A DNA stretch of 64,000 nt from Yamagishiella unicocca. Lineage: Eukaryota > Chlorophyta > Chlorophyceae > Chlamydomonadales > Volvocaceae. Below, piece after piece: positions 54,741 through 64,000 of the stretch; positions within the stretch are counted from its first letter, which is position 1, and each line of letters opens with the position of its first letter. The notes under the pieces were generated by a model. That model was not told the origin of the DNA. It saw only the letters and a list, made by a program, of their open reading frames with translations, and did not search any database. The DNA lies in the NCBI GenBank assembly GCA_003116995.1, contig BDSL01000182.1, forward strand, positions 1 through 64,000. The letters run 5' to 3'. A program made the translations under genes and the position numbers.

Positions 54741-56173
54741 CTGCAGATGGGCAAGGCAGAATTCCGTGTTCAGGTTACCTTAAACGAAACCATTACATAG
54801 CGCGAACAACTTCATAATGTCATTCCTCTATTCCTACATACATAACCCACCTACCTTAGAACAGGTGCGACTGTATGTCTGAGAAACTGTTGCCATTGTA
54901 CGGCGACAGCTGCGAGATGACGATGGATCTCAGGGCCAAGGCTTCATCCTAACCATATGAGCCGTATTTACGCATGACAATGCAAAACAGTATATGTCGG
55001 CGAAATATTGCATACTGACCCTGACCCTCGCGGCAAGTTCTCGCGGTCCGGGGAAAAAGCGTCTCACAGCGGCTTTGGAACTTACTTCTTCCCTTATGCC
55101 ATAGTTACTTCACGCTCAGCGCTTGGCGCGCTGGAAGCAAGGTGTAACTCAGGTGACCGCCACTGCCGTGAGACCAGATGCAGATGTATGTATCGTCAAG
55201 GCCCTTAAGGAAAGCGCAGATACCAATTGCGACAACAATTTCACAACGTGTAACACGCTACAAGCCTGCAACACAGAACACCGACCCTCCGCAAACCTAA
55301 CCGAAGAAAGGCAGGGAGCGAACGAGAGCGACGTAGACCAACCAATACCTACCAGCCCAGAGCTGCCATAATGCCACTGAAAAATAGCGTGACGGTTTCA
55401 TTACAAGATGTATACAGAATTTGACCCTATCAACTGGAAAGCTTCGATCTTCCACCACCACGCCAAGTGCCGGCAGTGAGCCTCGGAGGCAATCCAAGCG
55501 TACACATCCCGCATCAACGGCGGGGTGAGGACCTATTGTAACAATTCAGGCCGACGGCGGCGTCTGCGACCCCAACTAGCCCTTGGCAGCTATGCATGCC
55601 TATGTGCCATGCCGAACCTCGAAGGTCATCATGCTGCCGACAACGAATCCATGCATCTAATTGCAATAAATGCCAACTAGAGGGCCATGCTTGGCCGGGG
55701 CCGCACCGCCGTGCACCGCCATCACCCTGCTTACCCTAAAACGCCCTGCAAAGCGTGCCACTAGGACAGTTGCAACGGCAGCCTTAATCCCTGAACAATT
55801 ATGCGGATCGAAGGGCGTCCGTTTAAGCTCGCGTCATGACCCGGCCCCCCGAAATCCGTTTAGGTATCGCGGCTTAGCCGCCAGTTCCACACCACTTTCC
55901 CCGCCGTTCCCTGAGTCAGCCGTAACCTCTTTCCGGAGCGCATGAGCGGCGAGAGCACCACCGCTGCTGGGGTCTGACGCATGTCCCCATTAGTTCCGAC
56001 AATCACTAGTTCAGCAGCCTCCTGGTTGCCCGCCTGTCGACGATCCCGCACGTGGCCGCGACCCGTGGGTCGTCGTAGTCACCCTGTGGTGCGGGGGTTC
56101 GGGTCGGCGGTGTTTGCCGTGCCGCTTGCAGAAGTTCACATAGCGGCGTATAATAATATTGATTGGTGATAAA
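54741..56173. other. intergenic, one weak ORF
   Basis: Plus 55123-55371 is an open frame without ATG (VTATAVRPDADVCIVKALKE...TCNTLQACN) with a Thr/Asn-rich coding-like composition, possibly a terminal exon. Nothing else stands out. Confidence 0.3.
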
Positions 56174-56536
56174 ATGACGGAGAGTATCACAATCCAAGGG
56201 CCGGACAAAGAAAAAGGAGCCCAGGTGCCAATTTTGCTGGCAACGCGAGTCGCGTTTAACGCAACGCATGACCTGTTGATATCGATAGGCAGCACTCTAT
56301 TTATTTCGTATAATGCCACTACTGCTAACGTTGTAGGGCGTGAAAGATTTGCAATGTTCCGGCACAGTTTCAGCACAGCCCGTACGCAAGGAAAGCCACA
56401 CGCCCGTGGGTACCCATACCGGGTACTTATCGCGGACAGTACATTCGCAATCAGATATACAGAGCAGTTGCTAGGCAAACAATGCCAGTTCCGCACGTAT
56501 AGCGTTGCATCGAACGCTCTGTGCTACCGGAGGTAA
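56174..56536 (+). CDS. hypothetical protein, 120 aa
   Basis: ATG at 56174, stop at 56534. Product MTESITIQGPDKEKGAQVPI...TRVAFNATHDLLISIGSTLF; two NAT sequons. An equally long frame is open on the minus strand (56496-56011), so coding is uncertain. Not recognised. Confidence 0.25.
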   Translation: MTESITIQGPDKEKGAQVPILLATRVAFNATHDLLISIGSTLFISYNATTANVVGRERFAMFRHSFSTARTQGKPHARGYPYRVLIADSTFAIRYTEQLLGKQCQFRTYSVASNALCYRR

Positions 56537-57069
56537 TGTGGTACCTCCCGACCTCCAAAGCGCGCCGCAAGAGTCGATACGCTGTCAAGTCCGCACGTCC
56601 CTCCGCCATTGCCTGGCCATTGTTTGGCCATTGCCTGGCCTGCAGGCGGGGTGCAGGCCAGGCCCTGAGGGGCGCCGCAGCCCCAACCTGCCAACCATGA
56701 AAGGCAACGGCGGCCGTTCGACATGCAACTTGGTACAGGGCGCGTACATGCAGTGGTAAACCCAAACCCCAAAGCGTGCCCCGAGGATCGATACGCTATT
56801 ACGTCCGCGCCCCCAACACACAGCACCAAAAAATGCCGTGCAATGCGTACGTCCATTTACGGGTTTTAGCAGGTGATGCCCGCCCGCGGCAGCAAAAATT
56901 ATTGCTGCGCGCGCTGTTTGCGCCGCCGCCTTACTTCTTCCCACGTACACGGCCTGTATCCGTCCGCGTGCGCTGCCGCCGCCTGAACGATTACAGGTGC
57001 CTGCTGAGCTTTCTGTGCGTGTTACCTGAGCCCCCTGCGTGCGCCGCCTACCTCAAACGCCGGGGCTGC

Positions 57070-57520
57070 CTGAGCTATCTACCAGATGTGGCTATGCCGG
57101 CCACACTGCATGCATACACCGCTGCCGGCGGGGCCAAGTTACCAGTTCCCGGCAACAGCGGTAACATCAACAGCGCCGCGCATGGCCGTCTGCATCGACC
57201 TGCTGGTTTGCCCAACCAGTTTGCCACCGCGCAAAGCAGCCAGGACGATAGCGCCCAAGACGCCGCCACGGCATCGCGGGCATCGTTCCTGACACCCAGC
57301 GTGAGGAGACTCGGCCCAGCTCGGCCCGCCACCGACGCCGCTGACACCACACGGTGAGGGCAGCCCCGACGTCAGCCACACGTCCACCGCCTCCACCAGG
57401 CCCAGCAGCGCCAGCAGCTAGCAGCGGTGCGAAGTGGACCCACGGGTCCTCGTTCGCCACCCGGTTGGCCGTCAGCACCGCCAACATGCGCACCAGCAGC
57501 ACCCGCCTGTGCGGCTGCCC
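57070..57520 (-). pseudogene. decayed multi-pass membrane protein
   Basis: On the minus strand a coding-like frame (VLLVRMLAVLTANRVANED, PWVHFAPLL) breaks at about 57417 and resumes one frame over as LLALLGLVEAVDVWLTSGLP. Further on, AVAASWALSSWLLCAVANWL and ALLMLPLLPG are hydrophobic and lie in yet another frame. The style is like the membrane protein at 15.7-20.8 kb. At least two frameshifts. Confidence 0.35.
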
Positions 57521-57589
57521 GGCTGTCACGTTACGAAGCAATGTTGATCCGTCATGGGAACCTATGCCTTGAATAGTTTGCGATTTGAC

Positions 57590-58250
57590 GTCTTGAATAG
57601 TCTGCGAGGAGGAACTTCATGACTGTGTCGTTCACCGGGTAATGACCGGAAGTCTAACCGTCCAGTGCGCATGCGGCACGCCAGTAAAATAAATAAGTGC
57701 GATATGTTAATCTGAGTATATGTTAAATACCTAAACAATATAGTCTTCTGTCGCCGTGCCGTGAGGTTCCACAGGCCTTGTAGTTGGCGCATCTTGGATT
57801 GCTTATAAACCAGGCAACCTTGGTTCAAAACAAAACTTGAATACCACAACCAAACGAGAATACGATGCCCGCCTGCCTTCTCTTGGCTGGTGGAAGAAGT
57901 AGAAAGGTGGCGTAGGAATATTTTTGCATACCTTTCTGCGCTGCCTGCATCTTGCAGCAAGATTGGGAAGGACACGACCACTAGGTTCTCTCGTGGAGGC
58001 GACAGCAGCAGGCTGCTGTGCTGCGGTCGGCGGACGGTCGGATGGCGCGAAAGGCATTCGAATACCAGCAAGTGGACCTGCTGCGCGAGGACCTGGCTAT
58101 CGTCACAACAATGGTGCCAACCAACGGCAGCTTCGAATGTGTGCTGGTTCCAAGGGTTATCAGGGCCACGCTGGTGGCTGCGGACGTCTGCGTTCGGACA
58201 AACCGTGCTCCCACAATCCCCAGCCCAGCGCGCTTCATGGCGGCACGTTG
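57590..58250 (+). repeat. unnamed repeat family S, copy 1
   Basis: Related to 63265-63735 on the same strand: GAGGAACTTCATGAC, GCCCGCCTGCCTTCTCT, TGGTGGAAGAAG, AAGATTGGGAAGGACA, GACGGTCGGATGGCGCGAAA, GGCA-TCGAATACCAGCAA. In one frame both copies read DGRMARKA..YQQ..LLR.DL and VLVP.VI.A.LV.A, so a protein-coding ancestor is likely. Confidence 0.65.
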
Positions 58251-58463
58251 CGAGCCTGCTGCGAGTCGCCGTGCCCTGCCACCCTTGTAGCCTGTATCCC
58301 ACTATTACCCGACCTTTACATTTCGAAGCTCCCTGAATTGCCGAACTTGGTGCCAGGTATGCCTCATCTCCATCCCCTTCTGAGCCCGGCCGTGGACAGC
58401 ACCTTCGGGCCCATGGTTGGGCCGCTCGACGCCTCAGCCTTGCCAAAAGCCCTCTCCTGAGCT

Positions 58464-58549
58464 GACGAGGACGGACGAGTAGGTTTCCTTCCTAATACTG
58501 TACCAGGTAGTCCTGAAACTAGCGCCTTAGACCGCTCGGCCACCTCGTC
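58464..58549 (-). pseudogene. tRNA-Leu (CAG) relic
   Basis: Minus strand: acceptor GACGAGG pairs fully with CCTCGTC 86 nt away. D arm GCC-GAGCGGTCTAA-GGC is a perfect A-box. The anticodon region TAGT-TTCAGG-ACTA gives CAG, but the loop is one base short. No T arm or B-box can be found. Confidence 0.55.
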
Positions 58550-59042
58550 ATACTACACTTCGATGGCCTCATAGCAGTCGCTTCAGTCCAGGCCGCACAT
58601 TGTGTGCACACACGACTGGGGGGGCCGCCGGGTGCGGAAAGGTGAGGGGGCTGCGGGGGGGGGGGCGTCGGGGTTGACATGCTGGAGGAGCCGCGTATCG
58701 CCAGATGTGACGCCGGTGTGGGGCTGCCATGCAGAGGCTTTCGCGGCCAGGGTACTCGGGTGCGACATGGGTCGTAGAACACCCCTGGTGGGAACCCTTG
58801 CGCTTAACGTGCCTGCTTGCCCTGCGAAGGATCATAGTTGTTAGTGTGGAGCGGGGCCAGGAGGCGCTGCTTGGGGCGGTGGCGTGCGCTTTCTGCGCGG
58901 GCCTCCATTTCGGACGGATCCAAGTGCGATATCGCGCGGATCCAGAGCATGTTCGGGTTCAAGCTCAGAGTTGCGGCGCAGGTACGGCCGGGCAGTGCTG
59001 CGCCGGAGTTGGAGTCCCGGTGAGGCGGTGGCCACCGGGGCC

Positions 59043-59373
59043 CTAGGCGAGGTTGTGGGTGCCGGTAGTGCCGTAGGTGGTGGTGGTGTCGGAGAACAGG
59101 TCCAGGAAGGTGGTCATGGTGCGGATGGAGGAATAGTTGGTGCTGAGGAACCGTCCGCCGTGCAGGGGAGGGAGCCCCGGGTGGTCTTGTGTCCACACCC
59201 TGCCTATGTCCTCCGCCTCATCGCCATTTCGCCCACCCTCTCCAAATCCATATCACCACAAAATAACAACCGCCGCAACCTCCTCACAGGTCCATCTCTT
59301 GGCGGATGTGTACGCCATCCATGGTGCGATCCGCAAGGTCACTCGCTTTGAGTAGCTGCGCTATGCTGTAGTC
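59043..59373 (-). CDS. 3' part of an unknown gene, two exons
   Basis: Minus-strand exons 59373-59288 and 59199-59043, joined in matching phase 2 (CT|GTGAGG ... GGCAG|G). Acceptor of the first: CTTCCCACCAG. The protein end reads DYSIAQLLKASDLADRTMDG, VHIRQEMDLVWTQDHPGLPP, LHGGRFLSTNYSSIRTMTTF and LDLFSDTTTTYGTTGTHNLA, then stop. The composition is strongly coding-like and Thr-rich near the end, suggesting a secreted or enzymatic domain, but I do not recognise it. Upstream sequence is occupied by repeat family R, so the 5' part is missing or lies beyond the repeat. Confidence 0.5.
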
Positions 59374-59439
59374 CTGGTGGGAAGAACCAGGGGGCCGCGG
59401 CGCGTTGGGAGACAGTGTGTGCGAGCCGGTCCCTGTAAA

Positions 59440-60090
59440 GTGCTGCCATGGGCCTTGCACATTCCACAGGTTGCAGGGACGCTGGGGACGGCGAGCAGCG
59501 ACTGAGTCGCGGAGTCACAGCTACTGGAGCTATGAGGTGAGGCGGAGGTTAGGCATGGCACGCTAGCGCGTGGCGTATCTCATCAAACGGTTTTGTCAGC
59601 TTTGCAAGGCGCATTCGAATACAGGCTATGCCGTCCGAAACAGCACGTGGGACACACTGCAGCTGTCGCGTGAGTCGGTCCTTACGTAGAGCCACCGTGC
59701 AGCTGGCAGGTCCACGGGCAGAATTGTTGTCGATACACTGTGTGTGTTGCAACGATGACCGTGAGTTACAAGGATTCGACTGGGCAAACGCCAGATGGAA
59801 ATAAGGTAGTATAGGGGATTCAGATTCCACAACAGGATGACGGCGTTTTTCAACGCCATTTCCTCTTGAACATTCGTCGGTACCTAAGATTTGTGAGGAC
59901 ACTGAGCAGCCCAGGGACGAACGGGCAGTCCCATTCCAACTGGTCGAGAGTGGTTTGGTGCAGAGCGCACGGCGGGGCTTTGCCACTGCGTGAACATGTG
60001 CAAGCGTGATGGGCATGTTGGCCCTAGGTGACCAGGACGGATACAGAGAAGGTAGTCCGCGGTGCTGCTGGTTACCTTCGGACTGAGTAG
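59440..60090 (+). repeat. unnamed repeat family R, copy 2
   Basis: Matches 33335-33940 and, inverted, 60100-60975. A conserved frame in copies 2 and 3 reads DDGV(F/Y)QRH(F/L)L and RFVRT..SPGTNG(Q/R)S, so the family once encoded protein. Frameshifts and stops are now present. Confidence 0.65.
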
Positions 60091-60099
60091 TGAGCAGTC

Positions 60100-60975
60100 C
60101 GGCCGATGGCAGGATGCACGCTAGGAGTGTCCATCATCCAGGTCTGTCCCGTGGTGCCACGCCCCACGGCCCAACGCCATGGTCCTACCGCCACCACCGC
60201 CACGACCGCCGGCGAGGCTCCTGCGCCGGCCTGCTGACACCTTGGGCTTTCGTACCTGCTGTGAGAGTCGGTCACCGCTGGCGCCGACACATCTGCGGCG
60301 AAAGGTGTCCTTGATTGGCGGTGTCCACGCTGACGACATAGTCCGGCCCGCGGAGGTCATGCCAACGATGCGTGACGTGTGCATGTAAACGTTGAGCCCG
60401 ACAGGGTGATCTAGGGTGCACGTTTGGGTATGTATTATGTGCCGTACGCTTCGCACCAAGCCGTTCCAGGCATTGCAGAAGCGGGATGCACCTTCGTCCC
60501 CGGACCGCCCGTTTGTCCCGGGACTGCCCGGCGTCCTCACGAATCTCCATCCCCACCGGTCAATGTTCCAGAGTAAATGGCGTTGATAAACACCGTCGTC
60601 CCGTTGTGTAGTCTGGGTCCCTCCCACCTGATTTCCACCTGGCGCTTGCCCAGTCGAACCTTGCAACTCACGACGATCCTGGTCCCAACCCATTTGTATC
60701 GAAGACGATGCTGCCCTTAGGTCTGCCAGCTGCACGGTGGCGCCACGTAAGGACCGACTCACACGACAGCTGAAGGGTGTCCCACGTGATGCTTCATTCG
60801 GACCACATAGCCCACACTCAACTGCGCCTCAAAGCTGGCGAAAGCATCTGATAGGGTAAGCCACGCGCTAGCATACCATGCCCATCCTCCGCCTCACCTC
60901 ATAGCTCCAGTAGCTGTGAGTCCACAATCCAATCGCTGCTCTCACCGACCCCAGCGTCCCTGCAACCTGCTTGCA
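60100..60975 (-). repeat. unnamed repeat family R, copy 3 (inverted)
   Basis: Inverted relative to copy 2, so the two form a large imperfect palindrome centred near 60100. The longest remaining frame is 60762-60121 (213 codons) with a Gly/Arg-rich end. No transposase motif recognised. Confidence 0.65.
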
Positions 60976-62073
60976 CAGGGAATGTGGGGCATGTGATCAG
61001 TGTACACACAGGTTCGACCCACCTCCAACGCGGCGTGACAGCCTGGCGAAGCAAGGCATGTCGGCACCATTGTGTGCAAGTTTATAATCCATTGGCAGAA
61101 CATAGTTTATTCATTAGCAGCACATGGCTGGGCGCTGCCTGTGCCTGGGGAGCTAGGCGATGTAGGCTTGATCCTGTCCAATCGCTTGTTGTGCAAGAGC
61201 ACTGAAGACGCTTGCTGAAGAAAACGAATGCGACAAACGATATAATGTACCAGCGGTACTAGGTGATGCGTCACCAGCACCTTCAAGCTCGCAAGCTTGA
61301 CGTTGACTGCGCCTAGTATGCGCTTAGTGTCCAGAAGGAAGAAAAAAATAAATGGATGACAATTCCGTTCACATGCACATCATATGCCGTCATAGAGGTC
61401 AACGTCCGGGATAAGTCTAGCTGGCGTACCCAATGCCGTACCAAGAACTCGTGCCGTTGTGAATCCGGATGAGCACCGACAGCAGGTTTAGGGTCTGAGA
61501 GACCAGAGCCGCCCTGCACCCAACACCGACGTATGATTCCCTCTATGCGAGGCGTGCAGCCCGTGCTCATACGTTTCACCCAGGGTGATCCCCTGATGTC
61601 ACCGTCACTGTCACTATATGGTGCAGAACCCGCCAGACTGCGCTCGGGCAGGCTGGGTGGCAGCACTTGACGGGGCTCGCAGCCGGTGACAGGCGATCAA
61701 AAGCATCAGAAACTGAAATGCTTGGCAACAAGCACACACACGTGCGTGCGCAACACCAGCGACAGCACGCATATGGAATCTCGTCGCGCCGACCCCGAGC
61801 TCGTCTTTCACTACTTATCTGGGTAGAGTTTACGGCAAACAAGCTGCGACTACCCCCAACCAATACCCAGCAGCAAACCGCGCCCCGCAACCAAAACCAC
61901 GACTACTTGCGACCGATGCCGTACGCTCGGGAATCCTCAGGTTGCGTGCTGGCGCAAACCCGTCCTTCCTCGACCATCGACCTGTCTCGCTCCGGTCCGC
62001 TTTCGGCCCTCCCGGCTGCCCACTCCCAAATCCTTTCTACTTGTCTTCCAAGTGCTGACCCACGGGTTGGCCC
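60976..62073. other. intergenic, no gene supported
   Basis: Open frames on both strands near 61576-61890 and 61667-62428 are compositional. No RNA gene or repeat recognised. Confidence 0.4.
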
Positions 62074-62297
62074 TCACTCCCCCACGCGTCGTGGCAGCTG
62101 CACCAGGCTGTTGTACTGGGGCCGGAACATGCTGCGGACGATGAGGCCCAACAGGACCCGCTCACCGCCCGATGACGTCAGCGCCTCCCGCGCGGTGCCG
62201 TGCATCAGGTGGCTCCAGCCGTGCGCCGCGACGCCGGCTGCCAGCGCCACCCGGGCGCTGATGGAGCGGGTGGCCTCCAGCCGGGAGTACGTCAGGC
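62074..62297 (-). CDS. terminal exon of an unknown gene
   Basis: Minus strand; acceptor CACCCTCGCTCCAG, phase 1, stop at 62074-62076. Reads LTYSRLEATRSISARVALAA, GVAAHGWSHLMHGTAREALT, SSGGERVLLGLIVRSMFRPQ, YNSLVQLPRRVGE. Clean coding composition with a mildly hydrophobic middle. The preceding exon was not located. Confidence 0.45.
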
Positions 62298-62545
62298 CTG
62301 GAGCGAGGGTGAAGAGGGAATCCGTGTGTGGGCGGCGGAAGGGGAGCTACATAAAAGAACTGTTGATTCGACATGGGAATTGTAGTGGGTGCATAGCCTT
62401 TGGACACCTGGGCGGGCGCGCGTGCTAGGGTGGACGGCCACAAAAACGAATGCGACGACGTCTTGCCAGCCGCTCCTGCCTGTCCACGTGGCTCCCCCCC
62501 TGATGCTAATGGTGGTCAGCTAGGATACGACCTTTCTCCTCACAG

Positions 62546-62605
62546 GGCTTCGCGCTGAACACGGCGCGGCTTCGGCCGACGAGCGCCCCCACGCTGTACG
62601 CGCAG
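62546..62605 (+). CDS. 60-bp orphan exon
   Basis: Strong acceptor CCTTTCTCCTCACAG and donor CAG|GTGGGC, phase 0 to 0, reading GFALNTARLRPTSAPTLYAQ. It is followed within 80 bp by the dispersed repeat at 62680, so any following exon may have been displaced. Confidence 0.35.
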
Positions 62606-62679
62606 GTGGGCTCCACCGCAATACCCCGGGGAGCAGAAGCTGCAGACCACCTTCCAAAGCACACCTCCGTCCAATTTGG

Positions 62680-62851
62680 GCCGTCTGGGCTAGTGCCCCC
62701 TGGGTGGTCGTTGCCGCTGTTCGGAGCCGTTCTTGATCGTATCTCAGTCTTGATCGCCTTGTGTTTCTGGGACCCAGCGTAAGGGTTGCTGCTACTAATA
62801 CTGTTCTTCCGCAAACAGTGCACTGATCGTTCTTGGTTGGGCCTAAAAGCG
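62680..62851. repeat. dispersed repeat, uninterrupted copy
   Basis: Continuous version of the sequence that is split by a LINE at 40226-40879. Here GGGTTGCTGCTACT runs directly into AATACTGTTCTTCCGCA. Confidence 0.8.
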
Positions 62852-63264
62852 CCAGCGCCGACTACTACAAGGAGGATGAACTAGGGGAGGTGCTAAAGCA
62901 GGTAGACAGCGGGGTGGGGCGGAACGAGAAGTGCGGGAGCAGCCTTAGAAGCAAGCTGCTCTGGCAGCAGAGGCACCTGCGTTTGTCTCCCTGGTCGTCG
63001 CGGAAAAGCAACGTAGGTTGCACTGACGGTAAAGGCGCGAGCAGCCGCTGTTCGCACGCCGCCTGCTATCCCGCAATTGTTGCCTGTGGCCCCTAAAGCT
63101 GTTCTGCCTGCTCCAACTGTCAAGAATCGATCTCAACCACGGAAGCCATCATGATGCCATGTTGGTTTGTTCGTTAGGGCCATGGACTGCGTCAGGAGCA
63201 GGATGCGTTATGCAAGTACGGGTTCGGAGGGATTATTATCGAGTTTTCATAGTTATTTCAAAGG

Positions 63265-63735
63265 TCTGCGAAGAGGAACTGCATGACGGTGCCGATTAAA
63301 AGCCGGAAGGCCAACCGTACTGTAGATAGGGGATAGCTCTAGTTAAGGCTAAAGCTCTAATATCAAAAGCAAATGAATCATAAAATGTGACGCCTGCCTG
63401 CCCTCTCTCGGCTTGTGGAAGAAGCAGAAGACAGCGCAAGAACACAGACGTATTGCATATTCAGCTGTTACATGTCGCTGCCTGTATCTTGGAGCAAGAT
63501 GGGGAAGGACAGCACCACTATGGTGGTATGCAGGAGGCTACAGCAACAGGTTGCCGTGCTGGTGCCGATGGACGGTAGGATGGCGCGAAAGGCAACCGCA
63601 TACCAGCAAAATGAGTTGCTGCGCAAGGACCTGGGTCTCAGCACGTAGTCGATGTCAATCAACGCCAGCGATGAGGTCCTGCTGGTCCCAAAGGTAATCA
63701 AGGCCCCACTCGTGGTTGCTATTCGGTAAAACGGT
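63265..63735 (+). repeat. unnamed repeat family S, copy 2
   Basis: Counterpart of 57590-58250. Its open frame (KMGKDSTTMVVCRRLQQQVA, VLVPMDGRMARKATAYQQNE) stops at LGLST, after which the conserved NASDEVLLVPKVIKAPLVVA follows in frame beyond the stop. Confidence 0.65.
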
Positions 63736-64000
63736 GCTTCCACGAGCGGAATACTGTAGGGTGAGGGAGGGGGACAAAGCTTAGCATGGGATGACCGGCT
63801 AAGGGAAAAGGGGGCCTAGGAGGCACTCGACGGCATGGGTAGGTCGTATGGGTGGAGGGAGGGCTCCCATCGCTGCGCTGCGCTTTACGCCATCATGATT
63901 CCACACGGGGTCGCCCGTTGTATGTGCTCTGGGCGTGTGTTCCAAGCTTGCAAAACTCGTTGACGGTGGCCACCGCCCACTAACTCCGCGCTGCAAAGGA
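63736..64000. other. right edge, no gene supported
   Basis: A minus-strand frame from 63996 to a stop at 63799 (GDPVWNHDGVKRSAAMGALP) could be the last exon of a gene outside the window; evidence is weak. Confidence 0.25.

Noticed and set aside
61667..62428. 253-codon plus-strand frame
   Set aside because: Its right half is antisense to the much better minus-strand exon at 62074-62297, and its left half is compositional.

Overview
The window looks like nuclear DNA of a volvocine green alga (a Volvox or Chlamydomonas relative). The evidence is GC-rich intron-containing genes with GTGAGT/GTAAGT-type donors, proline-serine extracellular-matrix proteins of the PPSPEPPSP type, L1-like LINEs of the kind seen in these algae, eukaryotic tRNA genes (one with an intron after position 37), and a plant/algal chlorophyllase. 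It is not prokaryotic: there are no operons, Shine-Dalgarno sites or CRISPR arrays. Multi-exon genes were assembled by eye from splice consensus and matching intron phases.

Layout. 1-3.07 kb: two head-to-tail L1-like LINE fragments on the minus strand. 3.13-3.33 kb: a tRNA-Glu/tRNA-Asp pair, present again at 37.07-37.30 kb. 5.9-9.7 kb (minus): a seven-exon chlorophyllase. 11.4-13.1 kb (plus): a four-exon SOUL heme-binding protein, divergent from the chlorophyllase, so two tetrapyrrole-related genes share one 1.76-kb intergenic region. 15.7-20.8 kb (minus): a seven-exon multi-pass membrane protein of unknown function. 22.8-25.8 and 28.5-31.5 kb (plus): tandem genes for a secreted, Pro-rich, probably GPI-anchored protein; their last 2 kb is almost identical, but the second copy is frameshifted. 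31.5-42.8 kb: repeat-rich DNA with LINE tails, nested insertions, the second tRNA pair and some orphan exon-like pieces. 42.9-52.3 kb (minus): six tandem copies of one symmetric (phase 1-1) exon coding for a Pro-rich hydroxyproline-type glycoprotein module, separated by introns of 911-912 bp. 52.3-64 kb: diverged copies, two unnamed repeat families, a broken membrane-protein gene, a tRNA-Leu relic and orphan exons.

How it fits together. The chlorophyllase/SOUL pair suggests tetrapyrrole turnover or binding. The 22.8-31.5 kb and 42.9-52.3 kb loci are both secreted wall/matrix proteins that have grown by tandem duplication, one by gene duplication with sequence homogenisation and one by exon duplication. 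LINE insertions and segmental duplications explain most of the non-genic DNA. All gene models are hand-built and untested by transcripts.
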